Shown here: positions 54,638-64,000 of the stretch, piece after piece
How the letters are laid out: every line of letters begins with the position of its first letter
How positions within the stretch are numbered: the first letter of the stretch is position 1
Origin: Gongronella butleri
Lineage: Eukaryota > Mucoromycota > Mucoromycetes > Mucorales > Cunninghamellaceae
Direction of reading: 5' to 3'
NCBI GenBank assembly: GCA_025201375.1
Contig: JAIWZP010000027.1
Coordinates: 310,001-374,000, forward strand
DNA length: 64,000 nt
Notes under the pieces: generated by a model
Databases searched by the model: none
The model's input: the letters and a program-made list of their open reading frames with translations, nothing else
Told to the model about the DNA's origin: nothing
Made by a program: the position numbers and the translations under genes

Positions 54638-57600
54638 ATGACACAACACCCAATGACCACACCACCGTCGGAAAATAATCGCCAGAGCGCGACATCATCA
54701 GGTAATCAAGACAATCGAGATGGTAACAGGCAGCCGCGAAGCAGTAGCAAGCGCACAGGGTCGCCGTCTCCCCTCGACAAGCTAGATTTGACCAAGCCGG
54801 AGGATCTACGCCGCACACACTATTTAAATGTCATGATCGAGATACCCACCGCTAGCAAGGAGAAATCAAAGACAACTTGTTGGACCGTCACGACGTGGAT
54901 CATGACCTGGTGGGCACCACCCTTTTTGCTACGCACCTTTGGTAAGGAATAAAAAAAAAAAAAAAAAAAAGAGAAATTGGGGAAGGCTCAATGGGCTTTT
55001 TTTTTTCTTTTTTAGGCTTGCACGACCCCCTGATGCAGACAGCATGGCGCGAAAAGGTGGCGCTTGTGCAGATCATCGTGGCCATGTGTGGCATAGTGGG
55101 GTTTCTGACATTTGGGTTCAATGCGACGATCTGTGGACGGCAACCCAGCCGCATCCGGCCCGACAATGTGCAGCCCGACCACGTGATCATCAGCGGCCGT
55201 GCCTACGACCTCAAGACGTTCCGCCACCCGACGCCGTTCAACAACATCCCCGGCAGCGGCGACCTCCAGGAAATCGGCGTCGGCGGCAAAGATCTCTCGT
55301 TTTTGTTCCAGCCCGTCAATTACAATTGCAAAGACATCCTCAAGCCGTTGCAGCCCGACGACGAGCGCGGCAACGTCATCAATTATTTCCCCTGCGTCCC
55401 CATCGACCTTCAAAAGCCAGCCGTCAATGGCACAGACAATCCAGAACGCAAGGGATGCCATATATCTCAAAAATCACGTCGCGCGCTGCGCCGCTTGCAG
55501 GTGGTGGGTGACGTTTACTTTAATTGGACAGACATTCAAAAGCCCGGCACCAGTCTCGTTGCCTTCAGCGGGTAAAAACGCGTCTCTCGAGAGACAAAAA
55601 AAAAAAGTGAATTAGCGTCTATTTTCTCTCTTTTTTTTTTTTTTATGCATTCTTTTTTTTTTCTTCCTCTTTTTTTTTCCAGCCACGTTCTTGACCTGTC
55701 GCGCCTGCGTTTTCTGACACCGAATATCCCGCTGCCGCTACGTGTGGCGCAGATTTTCGGGCCTGGAAGCGCGTTTATTGGACGTGACGCGACGTATTGG
55801 CTCAGCTCGACGGCCGACCGCGTCAAGATTGGCAAATGCCTGACGGACATCCTCAAGGTGGGCGTACTGGATACCAAATCGACGGGCTGTATCATCAGCG
55901 ACATTGTGTTGTGGGTGTCTTTGGCAGTCATTTTGGGTGTTGTGCTCATTCGCTTCCTCTTGGCGCTGGTCTTTGGCTGGTGTGTATCGTGGAAGCTTGG
56001 CAGTATTCGCGAAGAGACGGCCGAGGAACGACGTCTCCGGCTGGATGACATGCACCGCTGGGAGATGGACAATGAAGAGGATATGCACTATCCACGCACA
56101 AAAAGCATCAGCTCGCTCGAATTAGAGCGACATCACCAGCAATTCCAATTCCAGCAGCACCAACAACAGCGATTCATGCATGAAATGGCCAATGGCTCCG
56201 GTGATCCGTCATTGTACACGAGCCAGCCTCTTCCTACCAATGTGGACGAAGATCCCGCGGCAGGCACACCGCGTGTTCGCCCCACATCCATTGGTGGCGA
56301 AAATGACCTCTATCGAGATACAAGTTTCGGCTCGTTTTCGAGGTTCTATCACCCATTCACAAAGCGCCAGTCAATGGGCCCCCCTCACAACCATCATCAT
56401 CATCATCATCGCCAAAACACACCCCACAGGCGCTTTTTGCCCACCACCTCTCGCTTCTCACAGCCCCATTCGCCCAAAATATATGGTGGTGCACGTAGCG
56501 GCCTCTTTGCCTCGTCTTCAGAAGGCTTCCATAGCCCGCTGCGCACAAGCATTGCCCCGCCATCGCCAGGCGCTGCATCGAACCACCCGCGCTCACTCAT
56601 GCACTATTCCCACGGCGCACTCAGTAACAATCCGAGCGCCAATGACGTCCAAGACGCTTCCTACGATCAAGATCCTCAACAGGTACGATACAAGGGCAAG
56701 CGGAAATCGGGGGAAAAAGTGGAAAAAAAATGGAGGAGAAAGAAACCAGTGCCTGATGCCCTTCTTTCATAGACATCGCAGTCATCGTTCCATATGGCGT
56801 CGTCCGTGCGCCCATCGAGTATCCAGCAGCAATTGCCACATTTGGCGCATTTGCATCTGCATCCGGATCATCAATATAATTTCAACTTTGATCTGATCCA
56901 CACATTCATGGTGGTGACGTGCTACTCAGAGGGCGAAGAGGGCTTGCGCACGACGCTGCATTCGCTCGCCAACACGGATTACCCGGCATCGCACAAGCTT
57001 TTACTCGTCATTTGCGATGGCATCATCACGGGCTCCGGCAATGGCATGTCCACGCCGGACATTGTGCTTTCTATGATGAAGGACGACCTGACGCCGCGCG
57101 ATCAGGTCAAGCCGGCGTCGTATGTGGCCATTGCCGACGGCACAAAGCGTCATAATATGGCCAAAGTCTATGCTGGCTATTATCGGTACAATGACGACCC
57201 CAGCAAGGCGCCAGCCATTGTGCCGCCAGAAGACCAGCAGGTCGTGCCCATGATCGTCATTGTAAAGTGTGGCACGCCCGCAGAAGCAAATGAGAAGAAA
57301 CCAGGCAACAGAGGCAAGCGCGACTCGCAGGTCATCCTCATGAACGCCATGCAAAAGGTCTACTATGGCGAACGCATGTGCAATCTCGAGTTCCAGTTTT
57401 GCAAGGCCATTGTCAAGCTCACCGGTCTGCATCCGTCACGCTTTGAAACATGTCTCATGGTAAAAAAAAAAGGAAAAAATGACAACATGGCAAAAAAAAA
57501 CCTCCCCATCAAAAAGCGCGTCTTTTTTTTGGGTTTTATACGCGTTATTTGTATTGCTATGTTTTGTTCGCTTGCTTAATCCTCCTTTAACGCGCATTGA

Positions 57601-58800
57601 CGCGCTTTGACACGCGCTTTAGGTGGATGCAGATACAAAAGTGTACCCAGATTCACTGGCGCGCATGATTGCATGCATGTCGCGCGATCCGTACATCATG
57701 GGTCTCTGTGGCGAGACCAAGATTGCCAACAAGAGCGACAGCTGGGTCACCGCCATCCAAGGTAAACGAAAAGTTTAAAAGATGGGCCGCGTTTAATGCT
57801 TTTTTCTTAAAAAAAAGTATTTGAGTACTATATTTCGCATCACATGTCCAAGGCATTCGAGTCCATTTTCGGCGGCGTGACATGCCTACCCGGCTGCTTT
57901 TGCATGTATCGCATCATTGCGCCAAAGGGCGACCGTCTCGTGCCCATCTTTTGCTCGTCGGACATTGTCGAGATGTATTGCGAGAACATTGTCGACACGC
58001 TGCATAAAAAGAATTTGTTGCTGCTCGGCGAGGATCGCTATCTGACTACTCTCATGCTGCGCACGTTCCCAAAGCGCAAAATGATCTTTGTTCCGCAGGC
58101 GGTAAAAAAAGAAAAGAAAAGAAAAGAAAAAGAAAAAAAAGAGTAGCCACGGGGCTGATTTTCCCTCTCTCTGTCTCTCATTTAGGTGTGCAAGACGGTA
58201 GTCCCAGATACGTTTGGTGTTTTGCTATCGCAGCGGCGGCGCTGGATCAACTCAACGGTGCATAATTTGCTCGAATTGGTGCTGATTCGCGATTTGTGCG
58301 GCACGTTTTGCTTTTCGATGCAATTTGTCGTGTTTATGGAGCTGGTTGGCACGGTCGTTCTGCCTGCGGCCATTTCGTTCACGATTTATCTCATTGTCAT
58401 TTCGTTTTTCGTCAAGCCGGTGCCCATCATCCCGCTTTTGTTGCTGGCGGCCATTTTGGGTCTACCGGCCGTCCTGATCGCACTGACGACCCGAAAGATG
58501 GTGTACGTCGGCTGGATGCTCGTGTACCTGTGCTCGTTACCCATCTGGAACTTTGTGTTGCCGGCGTACGCGTATTGGCATTTTGACGACTTTTCATGGG
58601 GCCAGACTCGCCGCGTGCAGGGTGCAGACGAAAAGGGCGAGGACCACGGGCGCCGCGAAGGCGAGTTTGACAGCACCGGCATTGTCATGCGCCGCTTTGA
58701 AGACTGGGTCAAGCAAGAGCGCAAGGAAATGGCCGAAATGCGCACAACACGCTCTACCACACTCATTCGCGGCTACCCATCCATGTATTACGGTCACTAA
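54638..58800 (+). CDS. Chitin synthase, class IV (CHS3-like)
   Basis: Seven exons: 54638-54941, 55016-55571, 55683-56682, 56773-57459, 57623-57761, 57818-58101 and 58186-58800, giving 1194 residues. All introns are GT-AG. Catalytic motifs of the GT2 fold are present: [11 protein letters not shown] near the start of the domain, VDADT (850-854), LPGCFCMYR (919-927), LGEDR (965-969) and QRRRW (1006-1010), followed by a membrane cluster that would form the chitin channel. Two N-terminal membrane regions (about 100-135 and 410-440) flank an extracellular segment, and a His/Gln-rich cytosolic linker follows. No myosin head is present, which separates it from class V. It polymerises UDP-GlcNAc into chitin at the plasma membrane; in yeast the Chs3 type is trafficked and activated by Chs4-like partners. 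Confidence 0.96.
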
Positions 58801-58844
58801 ATAGTGACAACTTTTTAAAAGCAATTTTTAATGCTCTTTTTTAA

Positions 58845-58850
58845 AATAAA
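58845..58850 (+). terminator. Putative polyadenylation signal of the chitin synthase gene
   Basis: AATAAA lies 45 bases after the chitin synthase stop, just before the tandem repeat array begins. Based on the hexamer only. Confidence 0.45.
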
Positions 58851-59285
58851 AATTACATCACGCGTGTACAATTTCTGAAAAACAGGTATCGACACATTTT
58901 TGCCGTGTTGACGCGCAAAATTGACAGTTTTTTCAACCTTGTCGAGTACATTAAAGTAACAAAACGATCCGGACTGTATGCCAAGCGTATAAAAAAATAC
59001 TCGAAAAAACTCTCGTCGACAAAATCGAAAATGGTCCTTTCTTGTGGTTTTTAATTGATTGTCAATGAAAAAACGAGCTACAAGACCAAATGCCCCTGGA
59101 ATCGATTGCTTCTCGTTTTTTCGTTGAAATGAGCTCTTTCTTGCAGCTTTGCTATCACTGGATGGCGCACAAGCACCATTTTCAGAAAGGTCTAAATTTA
59201 CAAGGGACACAGTCGACGATTCGAAAACCAAGCTAAAGTCCTCGGATAACGATATTCAGTCACATGGTAGATGTCTCTCATTCAC

Positions 59286-59842
59286 CGCAAAAATGTCATA
59301 TCATAAAAACGAGGGGCCTATTGGCTGGTTTCGGCGTAAAATACTATTTGCTCCATATTTTCGTGACAAGGCAAACTCGACGAAAATTAGCCTCAGCGCT
59401 TGGAAAAAAGTACCATCAGAAAGAGCACAACTTGCTGCGTATGTAGATATTTGTGATCAATTAAAATGATGAGTTACGGCTGATTTTGATGCGTCCCCTT
59501 TGATTGTAGCAATTTTTGACGCGAGAAAAACCGCCTCAAACACATGGCATCCGCTCCTTGCCCACATCATAACCATGCATCAGGAGCACGAATTTCTGTT
59601 GGAACGCGTCGCGTGGTGTTTCGGCATGTTTTCACTGAGCAATTCGCAATTGAAATTTTATTGGTTATTGCTGATTGCTCGTCAACAAGCAGCTGGACGC
59701 CTCTTATTTTTTTTGCTGTTTTGTGGATTTCTCTCTGCAATCCTTCATGTGTGCAAGTTTAAAACAATTCTGGAGACCCATTTTTCGATTTTGGTTTCGT
59801 GGCCTCGCCACGACGTAAATTTTGATTTGCATTTGACGCGCT
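59286..59842 (+). repeat. Core module of the interspersed repeat family inside tandem unit 1
   Basis: Reads TCATATCATAAAAACGAGGGG, GGTTTCGGCGTAAAATAC, AGAAAGAGCACAAC, GCAATTCGCAATTGAAATTT, TTGCTGATTGCTCGTC and GGAGACCCATTTTTCGATTT in the same order as the other copies. Confidence 0.8.
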
Positions 59843-60353
59843 GAAATGCATTTTAACAGCAGCTTGATAACGTCCACATGGGTATTTTGGCCGCCGTTTC
59901 ACGTTGGGACGCGTGTGGGGGCTCCTAAAGGGGCGCGACACCTTATAAAATTGCGAAAATTGCGAAAATTAGCCAAATCTTGTTCACTCCTCACGATGTA
60001 CATTATGCAAGGGCTGCGCAACTCGTTTGCTTTTGCCGTCTCCAGGTTCGCTTTGCAAATCAGCCTGTTTGCAAGGCATGGGGACCATCAATCGTCGCAA
60101 TTCGCGAGTTTAAACAAAAGAAACGCCATCGCGACGATTTGGTAGCCATTGCGCGACTTTGCGAGTGCTTCTGCGCGTAGCACGTGCAAGCACACTGAGT
60201 GAGAAGCGGCAGCTACGAAACGCGGTTTTACTTGCGCGCATGCCAAGGATGCGTCTCAAAAGCGAGTCTGCCTCAATTGATTTGATTTTCCACGCAATGC
60301 GATACCCTGCGATCTCTGAGGCACGGTCGCTCTTTTAATCATGTCCGCAACAG

Positions 60354-60539
60354 GTGTTGGCGCCTTTATTTCTGTGGCTATGCTCAGGTCAACTTGCATC
60401 TGAGCCCGAATTCAAGGCGTCACAGTCATCTTTTTGCCTACCGCAGCAACCAAGCTTCAGCCAAGCACCATGCGGCATGCGCAAAACCGCCGCAGTTCTG
60501 TTGTTCATCTCAAAATTTATTCATCTTTCGCACTGGTAG
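60354..60539 (+). other. Open frame conserved between tandem units, copy 1
   Basis: A frame of 61 codons that begins with GTG and is also open in unit 2 (62717-62902) with the same stop. The central peptide FCLPQQPSF and CGMRK are identical. Differences fall at many amino-acid positions, so coding selection is doubtful. Not called as a gene. Confidence 0.35.
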
Positions 60540-61630
60540 CTTTAACGCAACTGAATCTTGTTATGGAAACAAAAATCTCATGCGTCTGTTCGAAACAGAC
60601 CCAGTGCACTCCTCTTTTTTTTCTTTTTTGACGCGTGTCGCGTCACGTGACGCGTTTGCCTTTGGTGCTTTTTTCTTTTTTCTTTTTTTTTGCCGCTGGT
60701 GCTTGTAAAATCCAGTGCCTTCAGATATTTTTGCATCGAAACCGCTCATGATGACGTTCATTTATGCTTTCACTTGCTCATTTCTTGAACATGAGTTCCT
60801 TGCTCTTGTTTTTTTTTTTTTTTTTGCGTTTGACACAACGACCCTGAGCAAAAGTACGCGTCGATACGTCGCAGGCGGCAAGATTTCGTTTTTTATTTGA
60901 ATGTGCGTATGTGATGACTCTTGTTTGAAGCCATGGTGGATTCAGAGGCTCAAGACCTCCTCTCATTGGGACGCATGCACTATATGCTGAGAATCAATCA
61001 AGTCACCTGCCATCACCAATCGTCACCAAAAAAGGAACATTCATTAAAAGCCTAATACTGTATCATCTCCTGTGCACCAATGACTCTTGCACTGTTAGCA
61101 CCTCTCAATGGTTTTAGCATCTATATTGCACAAAAAATACCTGAGTTCGATACACGCAGGACGCCATTTTGTCCGTTAGCCATGGCAAACGGACACAGTG
61201 CACCTTTTTTTTTTTTTTTACCTTTTGAGGTGCACGTCACATGATCAAGCGCGCCTTTCTCCATCTCTCTCTCTTTTTTTTTTTTTTTTTTTGTGACATC
61301 ACATCATCATGCCATGTTTCTGCCATCAAGCATGTGAAAGGACGGACCATTGCGTAAAGAAATGCCGATTCTTTTTCTTTTGCGGACCACGATGCTTCTT
61401 ATTTCTCTTGATGCTAGATTCCTTGATACCGGGGAAGCGCGCGTCGACTGCCAATTGGTGTTTGGGGGTGTGAAAATTCAGAAAAACCTGTATCGACACA
61501 GTTTTGCCACGTTGACGCGCAATCACCATTTTCAAAAAGGTCGAAATTTCCAAGGGAGTCGACGATTCAAAAACCATGAAACTAAAGTCCTCGGATCGCC
61601 ACGACATTCAGTCACATGGTAGATGTCTCT

Positions 61631-62188
61631 CATTCACCGAAAAAATGTCATATCATAAAAACGAGGGGTCTTGACTAGTTTCGGCGTAAAATGCAATTTG
61701 CTGCATATTTTCGAGTTAAGGCAAACTGGATGAAAATTGGCCTCAGCGCTTGAAAAAAAAGTACTATCAGAAAGAGCACAACGTGTTGCATACGTGGGTA
61801 TTTGTTATTAATGAAAAGGATGAGTTCCAGCTGATTTTGATGCACCCCCTTTGTTTACAGCAATTTTTAACGCGTGAAAAACCGCGTCAAACACGTGGCA
61901 TCCGTTCCCTGCCTACATCATGACCATGCATCAGGAGCACGAATTTCTGTTGGAACGCGTTGCGTGGTGTTTTGAGGCATTTTCACTGAGCAATTTGCAA
62001 TTGAAATTTCGCCTTTTATTGCTGATTGCTCGTTAACGAGCGGCTGCACCCGGCTCTTTTTTTTACTATTTCGTTGGTTTCTTCCTGCGATCCTTCTTAT
62101 GTGCAAGTTTGGAGCCTTTCTGGAGACCAGTTTTTTGATTTTGGTTTCGCGGTCCCGTCACGACTAAAATTTTGATTAGCATTTGACG
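61631..62188 (+). repeat. Core module of the interspersed repeat family inside tandem unit 2
   Basis: Reads TCATATCATAAAAACGAGGGG, AGTTTCGGCGTAAAATGC, AGAAAGAGCACAACG, TTGCTGATTGCTCGTTAACG and GGAGACCAGTTTTTTGATTT, colinear with the other copies. Confidence 0.8.
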
Positions 62189-62716
62189 CAATCAAATGCT
62201 TTTTAACAGCAGCTTGATGAGGTCCATATGGGTATTCCAGTCGCCGGTTCACGTTGAGACGCGTTTGGGGATACCAAAAACACCCATGTTGCGCGATTCA
62301 AGATGAAATCGCGAAAATTGCGAAAATTGGCTAAATCTTGTCCATTTCTCGTGATATGCATGATGCAAGGACTGCGAACTCGCTTGCTTTTGCTGTCTCC
62401 AGGTTCTCTTCGCAAATCAGCCCTATTTGCGAGGCATGGAGACCATCAATGTTCGCAATTCGTGAGTTTTAAACAAAAATAACGCCATCACGACGATTTG
62501 GTGGTTATTAAGCGTATTTACGGAGGCCCTATGCGCGTAAACACGTGCAAGCACGCTGAATGAGAAGAGGCAGCTACGAAACGCGGTTTTTTGCCCACAT
62601 GAGAAGGATGCGTCTCAAAAAGACGAGTCTGTCTCAATTGCTTTTGATTCTTCCGCGCAATGCGATGCCCTGCGATCTCTGAGGCACGGTCGCTCTTTTA
62701 ATCATGTCCGCAACAG

Positions 62717-62902
62717 GTGTTGGGGCAATTGTTTCTGTGCCTGGGCACAGTTCAACCTGCATCGGAGTACGAATTTAAGGCGACACAGCCATCTTTTTGC
62801 CTACCGCAGCAACCAAGCTTCAACCAAGCACCATGTGGCATGCGCAAAATCGCCGCAGTTCTGCTGTTCATCTCAAAATTCATTCATTCTTCGCACTGGT
62901 AG
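62717..62902 (+). other. Open frame conserved between tandem units, copy 2
   Basis: Partner of the frame at 60354-60539: same length, same stop, same GTG beginning. Listed only because of the conservation. Confidence 0.35.
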
Positions 62903-63830
62903 CTTTATCTCTTCTGAATCTTGTCAAGGAACACAAATCTCATGCGTCTGTTCAAAACAGACCCAGTGCACCTCTCTTTTTTTCTTTTTTGAAGCGTGTT
63001 GCGTCACGTGACGCGTTTGCCTTCGCTATTTTCTTTTTTTCTTTTTTTCTTTTTTTGCTGCTAGTACTTGTAAAATCCAGCGCGTTAAGGTATTTTTTTG
63101 CATCGAAATCGCACACGTTGGCATGTATTTATGCATTCGCTTTCTCATTTCTTGACTATATTCTCCTTGCTCTTTTACTTTTTGCTTTTGACATAATGGC
63201 CCTGGGCAAAAGAATGCGTCAACGCAGCGAGATTTTTTTTTTGAAGTTGCGTGTGCGTGGCTCAATGATTCTTGCTTGAGGCCATGATGGATGCAGGGGC
63301 TCAAGGCCGCCCCTGATTGGAGTGCACGCACTATTTGCTGAGAATCGATCGAATCACCTGCCATCACTGATCGTCACAAAAAAAAAAGGAAGCAAAAATG
63401 ATCAATCCACATGCAAAAGCCTAATATGGCTCTACTCATCATTTCCTGCACACCTATGGTCCTTGCACTGTTAGCACGTCTCACTTGCTTTAGCATCGAC
63501 ATTACAAAAAAAGGGCTTGAGTTCGAAACACGCAAAGCGCCATTTTTGTCCGTTTTACATGGCGCAAACGGACACAGTGCACCTTTTTTTCTTTTTTTTT
63601 TTCGTTGCAGAGCACGTGACATGATCAAGCTACCCCTTCTTTTTTTTTTTTTTTTGTGCCATCATCATGCCATTTTTTGCCATCCAGCATGTGAAATGAC
63701 GGACCATTGCGTAAAAAATTGCGAGTTCTATCTTTTGCGGACGGTGATATCTCTTTTTTCTCTTGATGCCTAGACTCCTTGATACCAGGAAAGCGCGCGC
63801 CGATCGCCAATTGATGTTTGAGGGGTATTT

Positions 63831-64000
63831 TGTTTTTTCTTCCACTGGTTCCTTTTTGCAATTTTGGCAACCATTCCCATCTGGCCATGTTATTCTTGCT
63901 CGTGGACGCGTCGTTGGAGCTCTGTGACGCGTTCATCCTGTGCAATCAGCAAGTGATTTTTTTCTAAAATTGCTGATTACTCGTCAAACGAACAAACGAC
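63831..64000 (+). repeat. Possible third unit or core module, truncated by the window end
   Basis: After CCTTGATACC (63777, matching 61421) the sequence diverges for about 100 bases. It then shows GACGCGTTCATCCTGTGCAA and AAAATTGCTGATTACTCGTC, words typical of the core module. The window ends before it can be followed. Confidence 0.5.

Larger units (their letters stand above)
58870..61475 (+). repeat. Tandem 2.36-kb repeat, unit 1 (with an insertion of about 250 bp)
   Basis: Sequence from AACAGGTATCGACACA onward recurs 2.35-2.36 kb later from 61480. Matched anchors: CACATGGTAGATGTCTCTCA (59261 and 61613), ATGTCCGCAACAGGTGTTGG (60341 and 62704) and CATGTGAAA with GACGGACCATTGCGTAAA (61331 and 63688). 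Unit 1 carries about 250 extra bases at roughly 58920-59165. No long open frame and no transposon protein is seen. Confidence 0.85.
61476..63830 (+). repeat. Tandem 2.36-kb repeat, unit 2
   Basis: Same orientation as unit 1, with a period of about 2,355 bases across the whole unit. It lacks the extra block of unit 1. Differences from unit 1 are scattered substitutions and short indels, mostly in homopolymers. Confidence 0.88.

Noticed and set aside
61100..61180. tRNA-like B-box (GAGTTCGATAC) and its partner at 63511
   Set aside because: No matching A-box, acceptor stem or T stem could be formed around either site. A tRNA-derived element remains a weak possibility only.

Overview
This window looks like a compact nuclear segment from a filamentous fungus, most likely an early-diverging (Mucoromycota-type) one. 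The reasons are genes split by short GT-AG introns of about 45-190 bases that are full of A and T homopolymers, a class IV-type chitin synthase, a plasma-membrane proton ATPase, a fungal-style GATA factor, a Ras-GEF and VPS4. There are no bacterial features such as operons or Shine-Dalgarno sites. The lineage is an inference from gene content and style, not a database match. All exon junctions were worked out by hand, from frame continuity and conserved motifs.

Layout. 1-8.8 kb is gene-dense: a coiled-coil protein, an M49-like zinc peptidase, a membrane-anchored secretory-pathway FKBP, a 1-Cys peroxiredoxin (minus strand), and a divergently transcribed rhodanese-methyltransferase fusion that shares a 218-bp promoter with the peroxiredoxin. 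8.8-11.1 kb is non-coding. 11.2-16.9 kb holds the PMA-type H+-ATPase and an F-box protein. 17-23.9 kb is mostly non-coding and repeat-derived, with one possible small gene. 23.9-25.4 kb is a GATA zinc-finger factor. 25.4-29 kb is non-coding with homopolymers and a GT microsatellite. 29-44.9 kb is a second dense block: VPS4 (9 exons, one GC-AG intron), an SLS1-like mitochondrial protein, two EF-hand paralogues, a small Cys-tailed protein, a CDK with an altered PSTAIRE helix and an acidic N-terminal extension, and a CLPTM1L-type membrane protein. 45-48 kb is repeat DNA. 49.1-58.8 kb carries two large genes in tandem, a Ras-type GEF and a class IV-type chitin synthase. 58.8-64 kb is a tandem array of 2.36-kb repeat units running out of the window.

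Functional themes are mostly housekeeping: cell wall and polarity (chitin synthase, Ras-GEF), membrane energetics (H+-ATPase), endosomal sorting (VPS4), ER folding and lipid handling (FKBP, CLPTM1L), redox (peroxiredoxin), mitochondrial expression (SLS1-like), cell-cycle or transcription kinase (CDK) and calcium sensing (EF-hands).

The least ordinary content is: (a) a family of gene-free repeats present as a 2.1-kb direct pair 27 kb apart, as a tandem 2.36-kb array, and as at least five copies of a shared core; (b) the rhodanese-like domain that has lost its catalytic Cys and is fused to a methyltransferase; (c) the Cys-tailed small protein; (d) the CDK helix variant; (e) a GATA factor with a second, degenerate zinc site of identical spacing. 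No transposase, reverse transcriptase, CRISPR array, rRNA or tRNA was found.
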